NCBI GenBank assembly: GCA_047600765.1 | Contig: JASGKF010000001.1 | Location: 2,108,001-2,172,000, forward strand | DNA: 64,000 nt | Direction of reading: 5' to 3' | Source of the DNA: Viridibacterium sp047600765 | GTDB lineage: Bacteria; Pseudomonadota; Gammaproteobacteria; Burkholderiales; Rhodocyclaceae | Part shown: piece after piece, positions 52,454 through 61,936 of the stretch | How positions within the stretch are numbered: position 1 is the first letter of the stretch | Layout of the letters: every line of letters starts with the position of its first letter | The notes under the pieces: model-generated | Told to the model about the DNA's origin: nothing | Seen by the model: the letters and a program-made list of their open reading frames with translations, nothing else | Databases searched by the model: none | Program-made: the position numbers and the translations under genes

Positions 52454-52583
52454 GTCGGGCTCCCTGTGGGGTGATTGGAGCCCGCATGATGCGAGGGGGC
52501 TGCTGACAGCGTGGTGTCAGCAGTGTCAGGATTCCGGTGCTAGAGTCTCGCGGCGCTGTATCTGACTTCCGGGGGAAGCAATC

Positions 52584-53144
52584 ATGATGTCCAGCAAAGA
52601 AGAGTCGCTGGCGAAGACCTATCGTCAAATGTCAACGGCCGACATCAACCGGAGACTGCACTCTGGCAAACTGGATCCGTTGGCTGCCGAAATGGCGCGG
52701 GAGGAGCTGGATGCCCGGCGTCAGCTGGAGTGGCTGTCGCAGGACGGAGACCCCGACACGACGAGCAATTTCGGCATGTATTTCGGTGCAGGCCTGGTGC
52801 TTGTCATTTTTGCAGTCTATGTCGCCACCATCATGGAGCCAGAAGACCGCTTCCTGCTGTGGCTGAGTCTGGCGCTTGGCTTCTGCTCGCTGATTGGCAG
52901 ACTGTTCCCTTGGCTGGGTCTTGTGTGTGGTGCCCTGTTGGCCCTGTGGCCTCTCGGCCTGACGATCATGCTCTACCGCGGGGGGGACCTGGCCTGGAAG
53001 GGTGGTGACTTCAGACCCCTGTGGAGCCTGGTGACTTACTTCTTCCTCGGGCTGGTCTGGCTGATCCTGCTCGGCATGGGCAGCGCAATGATTGCAGGTG
53101 CTGTGTCCACGTTGCGGGCCCGGAGTACACAAGGTGGCGGCTAG
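52584..53144 (+). CDS. membrane protein, unknown function
   Basis: This 186-aa protein has a polar, charged N-terminal part (about 1-60: SLAKTYRQMSTADINRRLHSGKLDPLAAEMAREEL) and four hydrophobic segments in the second half (from about residue 66). The arrangement resembles a small integral protein with a cytoplasmic helical domain. A GGGGGA site is seen 8-9 bases before the ATG at 52584. No family is recognised. Confidence 0.65.
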   Translation: MMSSKEESLAKTYRQMSTADINRRLHSGKLDPLAAEMAREELDARRQLEWLSQDGDPDTTSNFGMYFGAGLVLVIFAVYVATIMEPEDRFLLWLSLALGFCSLIGRLFPWLGLVCGALLALWPLGLTIMLYRGGDLAWKGGDFRPLWSLVTYFFLGLVWLILLGMGSAMIAGAVSTLRARSTQGGG

Positions 53145-53180
53145 TGTGTCGGTCGCCCGCCCGGGAGAGGGAGGCAACGA

Positions 53181-53624
53181 TCACGTAGATTTGGGCAGTT
53201 CTTCGAGCACTTTCGACATGGCTGCCTTGGTCGCCTTGATGTTCTTGAAGTCTTCACGACTCCAGCCCGAGATGTACTTCTCGCCGCGATTCGTGCCGTA
53301 GATGGCCTGCGCCAGAATGGCCACGGTTTCCTTTTCCGGCGGCGCGAAGACATCCACCTTGGTCAGCGTGCTGCGACTGGTGTGCATGACTTTGCCCTTG
53401 ATCTTCTCGACCAGCTTGAGCTTGCCGTCAACCATCTCGTTGCCGATGGTGTAGGCATCTGACGAATACACCTCCATCCGCCCGACGTTCTGGCTTTCGT
53501 TGTGCTTCTGGGTGATATGGCCGAACTCCTTGCCCTTGATGAAGTACACCGTCGGGAAATCCTGCAGGCTACCCGTGTAGCCGATGATGTACTGCACCAT
53601 GTAGAAATCGTCGCGGTAACCCAT
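53181..53624 (-). CDS. hypothetical cytoplasmic protein
   Basis: This 147-aa protein has no signal peptide. It begins MGYRDDFYMVQYIIGYTG and has a mixed alpha/beta pattern with many charged residues (EVYSSDAYTIGNEMVDGKLKL) and a lysine-rich end. A strong Shine-Dalgarno (gggagagg) before the ATG at 53624 supports the start, although the frame extends further. The function is unknown; it could be an immunity- or stress-type protein. It is convergent with the membrane protein upstream. Confidence 0.6.
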   Translation of the reverse strand: MGYRDDFYMVQYIIGYTGSLQDFPTVYFIKGKEFGHITQKHNESQNVGRMEVYSSDAYTIGNEMVDGKLKLVEKIKGKVMHTSRSTLTKVDVFAPPEKETVAILAQAIYGTNRGEKYISGWSREDFKNIKATKAAMSKVLEELPKST

Positions 53625-53833
53625 GACCCTCTCCCTTAGTCTGGTCTGCATGAAAGCCGCTCGTTGGCGGGCTGGTTGAGCAGCGATGACGGGCTTGCCA
53701 TCGCTGACCCTGTTCATCAGGAGTCTAGGCAGCGCGGGTGCCCGCTGCTACCCGGCCAGAGAGGTAGGCCCCCGCTCGATTGGTCAATCCGAGGGTGTGC
53801 GGTAGGACGCTCTGACAGATGCAGGGAGCTGCG

Positions 53834-54482
53834 CTACGCAGCCGTCGCCGTGGCCAGCTTCAGGCAGAAACCCAGGAAGACGAGCCCGACTGCAGCGGTG
53901 GCACAGGCAGCAAGCCGGCGCCGCTGGCTGAACTGCTGCGCCAGATGCGCGCCACCGAAGATCAGCGCCGAGAGATACAGCGCGCTGAGTATCTGGATGA
54001 TGGTGCCAAGGATCAGGAACGACAGTGCGGGATGCGGGTAGTGCGGGTCGAACGAACTGGATGAAGAAAGAGATGAAGAACAGGATCGCCTTCGGATTCA
54101 TCAAGCTGATCAGCAGGGCTGTGCGGAACGGTTGATCGGCCCGTGTTGTTTCCCCGGCGGCCACTGCTACGGACGTGGCCTGCCAGCGTTGCACGGCAGC
54201 ACGCAGCAGACCGAACCCCAGCCAGCCCAGCCAGGCTGCACCAGCGACCTTGAGCAGCATGAACAGCGCAGGCGTGGTGTGCAGCAGGCTGGCCACGCCG
54301 GTGGCTGACAAGACCATCAGCACGGTGTCACCGACGAAGATGCCGCAGGCACCACGATAGCCGCGCGCCACCCCTTCGCGCGACGCGACGGTCATGACGA
54401 ACAGCGAGTTGGGGCCCGGCAGCAGCACGATGAAGATCGCGCCGAGCACATAGGTCGTCAGGTCGGTGATGCCGTAGAACAT
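53834..54482 (-). pseudogene. leuE: LeuE-like amino acid exporter (LysE family), one extra base near 54,051
   Basis: The gene starts at 54482 (MFYGITDLTTYVLGAIFIVLLPG) and matches LysE/RhtB exporters: PGPNSLFVMTVASREGVARGY, GIFVGDTVLMVLSATGVASL and LISLMNPKAILFFISFF. After FIQFV the frame breaks. Removing one T in the codon run (54051-54052) gives FVDPHYPHPALSFLILGTIIQ and a proper C-terminus to the TAG at 53834, about 215 aa, as in leucine exporters. It may be a real gene hidden by a sequencing error. The as-written frame continues to 53784 as nonsense. Confidence 0.75.
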
Positions 54483-54498
54483 GCGACGTGAGCGTGGT

Positions 54499-55506
54499 CT
54501 AGCGTTTGCTGATGATCGTTGTTTCGCTCTTGTCCACCGACACGGTGTATTGCGCGACGCCGCCATTCAGCACGTGATCCACGGACTTGCCGGACAGGTC
54601 GGCAGCGAGCACCCGCGCGACGGTGTTGAGCCCCTCGTTGAAGCTCGTCAACAACAGCTTCGTGTCGTCGCTTACCCAGGCTTGTGCGGCCTTTTCGCGA
54701 TCGCTTTCCTTGACGGGCAATCGCGCTTCATAGCGCATCGCACGTCGATACAACGCATGCTGCGGATCGGTCTGCAGCTTGCCCGGCAACTTGTCCGTGC
54801 GCGTGCCCTGGCGAAAGGCTTCGTACTGCAGTCGCCACATCCTGTCCGACTTCGGAATCAGGCTGGCCTCGGTTTTCAACACCAGTGTGTTGAGGTCGGC
54901 GGTCATCGCGTAGCGCACATTGATCAACAGCACCGCATCGTGGGCCGACATGGCGTGATAGGCCTCGAAGTTCTGCGGCGTGGCGGGTGTGACGAAGGTG
55001 ATCTGGCCATCCTTGAGCAGGATCTGTGGTCCGCCTTCGCTGGTCAGCGCTTCGCTGAGGCGTTGACCGAAGTCGAAGCCTGCCGCACTGCGCTGCAAAG
55101 GGGCTGCTGCGCGGTTGGCCATCATGTGCTGGTAACCCTCGATGCCGGCCTCACCGGTGCCCACCACGAGACCGACCGTGCTGCCGACGAGGCCAACGCT
55201 CAGGGCAATGGCCAGAATGAGCAGGGCTCCCTTGCCATCGTTTGCGTATCGCAAGGACTCCGCACCGACATACAGGCTGATCCCGCCAGTTGCCCTGCCA
55301 TACTGCGCCGAACGCTGCAACGGCAGACTGGCATAGTCGGGATTGCCAACTTCGATCTCCTGCTGGCCGACACCGATCAACACTTCGACGCCCTTGAGCT
55401 GGGTGCGCGCGGCTTCAGGCAGCGGCACAAAGGGCTTCGCTGGCTTGGGAGCGCTGGCGCAGGCGGTGAGGGTGCTCAGCAGCAGGATCAGCAGCAACTG
55501 TTTCAT
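54499..55506 (-). CDS. hypothetical lipoprotein with membrane helix
   Basis: This 335-aa protein has a lipoprotein signal (MKQLLLILLLSTLTAC, lipobox LTAC) and a hydrophobic helix near residues 93-117 (LLILAIALSVGLVGSTVGLVVG). A conserved-looking C-terminal region follows, with long helices. The family is not recognised. It is 16 bp upstream of the LeuE-like gene start and on the same strand. The start at 55506 is set by the signal peptide. Confidence 0.65.
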   Translation of the reverse strand: MKQLLLILLLSTLTACASAPKPAKPFVPLPEAARTQLKGVEVLIGVGQQEIEVGNPDYASLPLQRSAQYGRATGGISLYVGAESLRYANDGKGALLILAIALSVGLVGSTVGLVVGTGEAGIEGYQHMMANRAAAPLQRSAAGFDFGQRLSEALTSEGGPQILLKDGQITFVTPATPQNFEAYHAMSAHDAVLLINVRYAMTADLNTLVLKTEASLIPKSDRMWRLQYEAFRQGTRTDKLPGKLQTDPQHALYRRAMRYEARLPVKESDREKAAQAWVSDDTKLLLTSFNEGLNTVARVLAADLSGKSVDHVLNGGVAQYTVSVDKSETTIISKR

Positions 55507-55522
55507 TCCGTCTCCGTTCTCG

Positions 55523-56722
55523 TCAGGCCGTTGCGACACTACGGCGCCGCAACCAGGCCAGGTGCAACATCGCCAGCACAGCCATCAGCAAGGCGGGCAG
55601 GGCGGCGATGTTGACCGCGCGCCAGCCCAATGCGGCGAGCAGGCTTCCCGCGCTCAGCGACGCGACGCTGGTGACACCGTACACGATGAGGTCGTGCACC
55701 GCCTGTGTGCGTGCCCGCTCGGCCGTGCGATAGGTTTCGGTGAGCAACAGGCTGGCGCCCACGAACAGGAAGTTCCAGCCCACGCCCAGCAAGGTCAGGC
55801 CAACGACGAAATTGTCGTAGGCCACGCCGGACAGCGCAATCGCGACATGCCCTGCCAGGCACGCGGCACCGACTGCCATCACGGGCAACACACCGAAGCG
55901 TTTGATCAGATTTCCCGTGAAGAATGAAGGCACAAACATGCCCAGCACATGCCACTGTATGACAGTGGCTGAACTCGCCAGCGGCAGGCCGCACATCGAC
56001 ATGGCGAGCGGTGTGGCGGTCATGACCATCACCATCACGGCGTAGCCTGCGGTGGAACAGAGGGTCGAAACGATGAACAAAGGCTGGCGAACGATCTCGC
56101 CGAGTGGTCGCGCATCGGCTGCGTGGGTCTTGTCGTCCCCACTCGTTGGGCCGCCCAGTTGCAGACGCGCTACGACGGCAGCGGCGAGCAGACCCAGCAC
56201 GACCATGGACAACAGCGGCACCATGTATTCCGCCAGATGCAGGCCGTGCAGCAGTGCATCACCATGTCGCAGGATGGCCGGCCCCAGCAGTGCTGCGAGC
56301 ACACCACCCGCGACAACCCAGGAGATCGCGCGGCTGCGGAACGCCGGACTGGCCGCATCGGCCGCTGTGAAACGGTAGTAGCCCGCAAATGCGCCATAAC
56401 AGCCCAGCAAGGCATTGGCGACGAGGAACAGCGCAAAGCTGCGCAATACGACCGCCGCTGCACCAACGAGGCCTGCCGCAATCCCCAGCGCCGCACCGAA
56501 CAGGAAACCGCCACGCCAGCCCGCGCGCTGCACCAGCCATGCTGCCGGCATGCGCCCGGCCGTGCTGGCAACCATGACGACGGCCAGTGGCAAGGTCGCC
56601 AGTCGAGGATCGGGGGCGAGCTGCAGGCCGATGAGGCCACCGACGGTGACCATCACGATGGTGGCGGTCTGGTATAGGGCCTGCGCTGCGGCGAGCAGCA
56701 GGGCGGTCTGGCGTTCGGTCAT
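55523..56722 (-). CDS. MFS transporter
   Basis: This 399-aa protein has about 12 helices. The N-terminal half (LIGLQLAPDPRLATLPLAVVMVASTAGRMPAAWLVQRAGWRGGF) carries a variant of the MFS loop 2-3 motif. The start at 56722 gives MTERQTALLL; an upstream extension has no membrane character. It is followed on the same strand by the lipoprotein gene after 16 bp. The substrate is not determinable. Confidence 0.8.
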   Translation of the reverse strand: MTERQTALLLAAAQALYQTATIVMVTVGGLIGLQLAPDPRLATLPLAVVMVASTAGRMPAAWLVQRAGWRGGFLFGAALGIAAGLVGAAAVVLRSFALFLVANALLGCYGAFAGYYRFTAADAASPAFRSRAISWVVAGGVLAALLGPAILRHGDALLHGLHLAEYMVPLLSMVVLGLLAAAVVARLQLGGPTSGDDKTHAADARPLGEIVRQPLFIVSTLCSTAGYAVMVMVMTATPLAMSMCGLPLASSATVIQWHVLGMFVPSFFTGNLIKRFGVLPVMAVGAACLAGHVAIALSGVAYDNFVVGLTLLGVGWNFLFVGASLLLTETYRTAERARTQAVHDLIVYGVTSVASLSAGSLLAALGWRAVNIAALPALLMAVLAMLHLAWLRRRSVATA

Positions 56723-56780
56723 GGCGTTGGGTTCAGGGGTGGGGCGGCCAGCGTAACAGCCGCTTGTCATTTCTGCTGCT

Positions 56781-57275
56781 TCAGATGGCAGGCAGCACTA
56801 CTTGCGTAGAGAACTTCGCGCGCTGCGTGGCGAAGAAGCTGCGCACATTGCGCACATTGGCGTCCTGCGATAGCAGGCGCTGCGCGAAGGCGTTGTAGGC
56901 CGCCATGTCGGCGACCTGCACGATCAGCACGAAGTCCGGCCCGGTCGATACGCGGTAGCACTGCTGCACGGCAGTGTCGGCGGTGGCGCGGGCTTCGAAG
57001 GCGTCGAGGTGTTCGACGCCCTGACGGTCCAGCGTGATTTCGACGATGGCGGTCAGGCCGTGGCCCAGATGCATGGGCGACAGGATGGCGACCTGTCGTT
57101 CGATGATGCCGGCCTCCTGCAGGCGCTTGACGCGGCGCAGGCAGGTGGCGGGCGAGACGTGCACGCGCCCGGCCAGATCCTGGTTGGAGAGGCTGGCGTC
57201 CTCCTGCAACTGGGCGAGGATGCGCAGGTCGATGGCGTCCAGCGGGGCGGGGGCTGTTTGCTCTGGCATAAACAT
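56781..57275 (-). CDS. Lrp/AsnC-family transcriptional regulator
   Basis: This 164-aa protein has an N-terminal HTH (IDLRILAQLQEDASLSNQDLAGRVHVSPATCLRRVKRL) and the AsnC ligand-binding domain (CYRVSTGPDFVLIVQVADMAAYNAF). Such regulators bind amino acids and control transport or catabolism genes. The start could be ATG 57275 or 57269; neither has a clear Shine-Dalgarno. It is divergent from glmS, a conserved arrangement in betaproteobacteria, though it need not regulate glmS. Confidence 0.88.
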   Translation of the reverse strand: MFMPEQTAPAPLDAIDLRILAQLQEDASLSNQDLAGRVHVSPATCLRRVKRLQEAGIIERQVAILSPMHLGHGLTAIVEITLDRQGVEHLDAFEARATADTAVQQCYRVSTGPDFVLIVQVADMAAYNAFAQRLLSQDANVRNVRSFFATQRAKFSTQVVLPAI

Positions 57276-57418
57276 TCAAATTTGTTTTAATGTTGAAACT
57301 ATATTTCTCTGTGCTGTTGTTGTGCAATAAAAATGCGTACGGACGTGCATTTCGCACACATCCGTCACTGATGCCTGACTACCATCGCCGCACATTCACC
57401 TGAAACGAGGTCTTCCCC

Positions 57419-59245
57419 ATGTGTGGCATCGTCGGCGCCGTCAGCACCCGCAACATCGTTCCCATCCTGGTCGAAGGCCTCAAGCGCCTCGAATATCGTG
57501 GCTATGACTCTTGCGGTGTGGCCGTGCATCAGGACGGCGCGCTGCGCCGCGCACGCAGCACCTCGCGCGTGGCCGAGCTGGATACGCAGATCGTCGCTGA
57601 CAAGGTCGAAGGCGGCATCGGCATCGCCCACACGCGCTGGGCCACTCACGGTGCGCCGGCTGTTCACAACGCCCACCCGCACTTCTCGCGTGAGCGCATT
57701 GCCCTTGTGCACAACGGCATCATCGAGAACCACGACGAGCTGCGTGCCGAGCTCAAGGGCAAGGGTTACGAATTCCTCAGCCAGACCGACACCGAGGTCA
57801 TCGCCCACCTCGTCGATCATCTCTACGACGGCGACCTCTTCGAAGCCGTCAAGGCAGCCACGCTGCGCCTCAAGGGCGCCTACGCCATCGCTGTGTTCTG
57901 CCGCGACGAGCCGCACCGTGTCATCGGCGCGCGCCTCGGTTCGCCGCTGATTCTGGGTGTCGCTGAAGGCGAGCGCTTCCTCGCGTCCGACGCGATGGCA
58001 CTGGCTGGTGTCACCAGCCAGATCGTCTATCTCGAAGAAGGCGATGTCGTCGACCTGCAGCTCGGCAAGCACTGGATCGTCAGCCGAGAGGGTGACAAAT
58101 TCCGTTCTGTTGATCGCGAAGTGCGCACTGTGCACGCCCACACCGGCGCTGCCGAACTGGGCCCGTACCGTCATTACATGCAGAAGGAAATCTTCGAGCA
58201 GCCGCGCGCACTGGCCGACACGCTGGAAGGCGTCGAGGCTTTCGTGCCCGAGCTGTTCGGCGAAGGCGCGGCGCGCATCCTGCGCGACGTGGATTCCGTC
58301 CTCATCCTCGCCTGCGGCACCAGCTACTACTCCGGCAGCACCGCCAAGTACTGGCTCGAATCCATCGCGAAGATTCCCACGCAGGTCGAAGTTGCCAGCG
58401 AGTACCGCTATCGCGACAGCGTGCCCAACCCGCGCACCCTGGTCGTCACCATCTCGCAATCCGGCGAAACCGCCGACACCATGGCCGCGCTCAAGCACGC
58501 GCGCAGCATGGGCATGGAAAACACGCTGACCATCTGCAACGTGTCGACCAGCGCCATGGTGCGCGAGAGCAAGCTCGCCTACATCACGCGCGCTGGCGTC
58601 GAAGTCGGTGTTGCCTCGACCAAGGCTTTCACGACGCAACTCGGCGGCCTGTTCCTGCTCACGCTGACGCTTGCCAAGCTGCGCAATCACCTCAGCAACG
58701 AGCAAGAGGTGCAATGGCTGCGCGACCTGCGCCACCTGCCTGCCGCGCTGCAATCGGTGCTCGCGCTGGAACCGCAGATCATTGCCTGGAGCGAAGACTT
58801 CGCGAAGAAGCAGAACGCGCTGTTCCTCGGCCGTGGCCTGCACTACCCCATCGCACTCGAAGGTGCGCTCAAGCTCAAGGAGATCACCTATATCCACGCC
58901 GAAGCCTATGCCGCCGGTGAGCTCAAGCACGGCCCGCTGGCACTCGTCGACGCCGAAATGCCTGTCGTCACCGTCGCGCCCAACGACGCACTGGTCGACA
59001 AGCTCAAGAGCAACATGCAGGAAGTGCGCGCGCGTGGCGGCGAGCTCTACGTCTTCGCCGACGCCGACAGCCACATCGAGAGCGAGCAAGGCATCCACGT
59101 CATCCGCATGCCCGAGCACTACGGCGCGCTGTCACCGATCCTGCACGTCGTGCCGCTGCAACTGCTGTCGTATCACACGGCCTGCGCGCGCGGCACTGAT
59201 GTCGACAAGCCGCGTAACCTCGCCAAATCGGTGACCGTCGAGTAA
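57419..59245 (+). CDS. glmS: glutamine-fructose-6-phosphate aminotransferase
   Basis: This 608-aa enzyme makes glucosamine-6-phosphate for peptidoglycan and LPS. It begins MCGIVGAV, whose Cys becomes the N-terminal nucleophile of the glutaminase domain (residues 1 to about 235). The linker is followed by two SIS domains of the isomerase half (SCGTS-like ILACGTSYYSG, VTISQSGETADTMAAL, STKAFTTQ) and the C-terminal DKPRNLAKSVTVE. Full length and all key motifs are present. No glmS ribozyme-like leader is apparent, as expected for a Gram-negative. Confidence 0.97.
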   Translation: MCGIVGAVSTRNIVPILVEGLKRLEYRGYDSCGVAVHQDGALRRARSTSRVAELDTQIVADKVEGGIGIAHTRWATHGAPAVHNAHPHFSRERIALVHNGIIENHDELRAELKGKGYEFLSQTDTEVIAHLVDHLYDGDLFEAVKAATLRLKGAYAIAVFCRDEPHRVIGARLGSPLILGVAEGERFLASDAMALAGVTSQIVYLEEGDVVDLQLGKHWIVSREGDKFRSVDREVRTVHAHTGAAELGPYRHYMQKEIFEQPRALADTLEGVEAFVPELFGEGAARILRDVDSVLILACGTSYYSGSTAKYWLESIAKIPTQVEVASEYRYRDSVPNPRTLVVTISQSGETADTMAALKHARSMGMENTLTICNVSTSAMVRESKLAYITRAGVEVGVASTKAFTTQLGGLFLLTLTLAKLRNHLSNEQEVQWLRDLRHLPAALQSVLALEPQIIAWSEDFAKKQNALFLGRGLHYPIALEGALKLKEITYIHAEAYAAGELKHGPLALVDAEMPVVTVAPNDALVDKLKSNMQEVRARGGELYVFADADSHIESEQGIHVIRMPEHYGALSPILHVVPLQLLSYHTACARGTDVDKPRNLAKSVTVE

Positions 59246-59280
59246 GTACGCACGTGGCATTGACGTTGTACGGCATTCGA

Positions 59281-59310
59281 AGAAAAAAGCCGCATCAGCG
59301 GCTTTTTTCT
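59281..59310. terminator. bidirectional intrinsic terminator
   Basis: A stem agaaaaaagccgc / gcggcttttttct with a short loop and A/T runs on both sides separates glmS (plus) and the autotransporter (minus). Confidence 0.9.
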
Positions 59311-59318
59311 TGCAAAGT

Positions 59319-61698
59319 TCAGAACTGATATCGCAAGCGTAAATCTGCTGTGTGAGAGCTGTAGCCACTGGCGGCCTCCAGCGTATAGTGCGCCGCCAGG
59401 CTCAGATTCTGGCTGCGCGCCAGCGTAGCACCCAGTACCAGTACGCCGGTGTCAGCGGCGCCTGTCGAACCACGTGTCGTGAAACTGGTTGCGCCGTTGC
59501 CGTCCGCTGCAAAGTTGGCGACCGTCTGCACGTCGGTGTCGCAGAATTCATGCCTCCAGATCAGCTGCGCCTGCGGCGTGATTTCGCCATACGAAGTCTT
59601 GAGGCTACGTTCCAGTTTCGCACCCAGGCTGCTCTTCAGGGAATTGGTGTTCGTGGCGTTGACATGCAGGGCGGCAACGCTGCCGGTTTCGGTATAGGCA
59701 TTCTGGCGCAGGTAGCTATAGGTCAGGCCCGTGATCGGCGTGAGCGTCGTCGTGTCGTCAAGCTTGACCGGATAACCTGCAAGCGCCGACGCAATGTATT
59801 GCCAGCCTTCGAGCTTGCCCGTCGCGTTACCGCTGAAGCCGGTATAACTGACGCTGCGCTGCGTTCTGTACTGCTGCTGCACGACGCCACCCGACAGGTT
59901 CAGATACCAGCGCTCTGCCGTATAGCCGCCATAGCCGAGCAGTCCGTAGCTCTTGATGTCCGCTGAGCTACCGGTATTGTTGCCGGTGTTGTCGACCGAA
60001 GTAGCCGCATGGTTGATCAGGCCACCGATACGCCACTGATGGTTGAGCTCCGTATCGGCACCGACCAGCAGACCGCTGTAGTCCGCACGATAGCCGCTGG
60101 TGTCGCTACGATCAGCCTGATGCGCCCGGCCTCCGAATGCTTGGCCCCACGAGGCGACATTGCTGCCTTGCTCGCCGGTCAACACGCCGCTGCCGGCAAC
60201 CGGCGCCGTGCGCCAGAGATTCATGCGGGATGACACAACGTCTAGCACCGCTTGCGTTGGTGCCTGCGCCGACTGAATGGCTGCGGCAGTCGTTGCGGCC
60301 GGACTCAATTGCGCGCCGGCGCGGTTGGCTTCTGCTGTGGAACCAAGGGCCGCTGCGGCATTGAACATGGTCAGCATGTTCGCGTTGGTGCCACCATAGT
60401 TGAACAAGCCGGATAGCGCCGAGGCGGCATTCGTCGTCGTTGCGGAATTAGTCGGTGCGGAGGTGCCCAGGGTCACCAGGAGGACCGTCTTGGTGCTGTC
60501 GTCACTATCGGTGACGCTTGAGCCGTACATGCTGTCGCTGTAACCCTCTGCTGAATAGTTCAGCGAACCGACGTTGTAGTTTGCGCTGCCATTGTTTGCC
60601 TGCGCCACGACAAACTTCTGTCCAAGGGCAAAGTTGTAGGTGCTGAGTTTCTTGAGGGCAACGCTGCTGCCCGCATCAAATGTTGCAACGCCCGTTATCA
60701 CCAGCCGGCCATAGCCGCTGTCGGCGCTGATGACGCCGGTCGAGACGGCCCCGTTGGCTACGCCAATATTCAATGTTCCCCCGGCGTTCTGGGTGTAGTT
60801 GCCGGTAATGGTGATCGAATTATTGACTTGCAGCGTTCCGCCAGAATTGACTGCAGTGTTGCTGCCGACATTGATATGGTTGTTCAGCAAGAGGTTGCCT
60901 GAACTGAAGACCAGATTTGACGAGGTATTGGTGAGGGTGCCGATGTTGCCGGAGCCAATGCCGCCGCCTGAACCGGTCAAGGTGCCGAAGGTCGATCCTG
61001 AACCGCCGGTGATGGTCAGGGGGGAGCCCGATGTGCCCTGGATGTTGCCGGCAATGAGGCCGCCATTGTTGGCGATCACGCCAAAGACCCCTTTGAGGGC
61101 AAAGCTGCTGCCGCTGATGAGCCCCACGTTCGTTAGCGTGCCGATCGTGGCGCCGCTGCTCAGGATCGCGGTCTGGCCACTGATGGTGCCGGTGAGGGTG
61201 CCACTTACGTTATTGAACAGCGAGGTGATATTGGCTCCTGTGCCAAGGCTTATCCCCGCTGTAGTGCCTGTGATCCTGCCTGTATTCGTCAATGTGCCGA
61301 TGGAGCTCCCTGCGCCACCGGACAGTGCTACCCCCGTGCCGGTGATCGTGCCGCCGTTATTGTTTATAGCCGCAATGGTGCCGCTATTCAGGACGCCGAT
61401 GCTTGCACCACTGATCAATCCGCGGTTGGTCAAGGTGCCCGGGAGCGACCCGGTTGCTTGCACCTGCGGACTTGAAGGGCCGTTGAGGGTTCCGTTATTG
61501 GTGACGACTCAGATTTCCACCGGCCCAGGTCAGGCAAGTTGAGGTCGGGCCGGTAACCGTGGCGTTACTGCTGAGGGTTATGCATGCCTCTACTTCGGCA
61601 GATGCCATCATCGCCAGCGCTGCGGTCAGGGCCAGGCTCATCAAGGAACGCCGGGCTGGGGGGACTTGTCCTGCGTGGATTTTCGTATGCATGTTCAT
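59319..61698 (-). pseudogene. autotransporter with beta-barrel domain, one extra base near 61,505
   Basis: The N-terminal part starts at 61698 (MNMHTKIHAGQVPPARR) with an extended signal peptide and reads to about TCLTWAGGNL. The frame then breaks. Removing one A in the CTGAGTCG run gives NLVVTNNGTLNG and continues into the passenger, which is a series of related repeats of the form IGTLTNTGRISG. An autotransporter barrel follows in the C-terminal 280 residues, ending LRLRYQF. With the correction the protein is about 792 aa. Such proteins display the passenger on the cell surface; the passenger here is probably an adhesin-like beta-solenoid. Frameshift may be an assembly error. Confidence 0.8.
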
Positions 61699-61936
61699 TC
61701 AGGACGTCCTTGATCGATTGCAGGCATATGTGTCTTCACGTCTTATCGACTTTGTTGCAATGTTCTGAAGAGCGTTTTTACGAAAAACCCAGGCCTGGGC
61801 ACAACGCGTCAAGGTATTGATAAGATTTGGCAAATCATCGCGGAGCGTGATTTTTCGGGCTTTTTTCGAGCGCCAGCACTGCCTGCAAACAACCTAGACT
61901 CTGCGACTCATATGCCTTGAATGCTGTGGAGCACCT

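Noticed and set aside
57365..59119. 584-aa minus-strand frame opposite glmS
   Set aside because: Antisense shadow of a complete glmS; no family signature.
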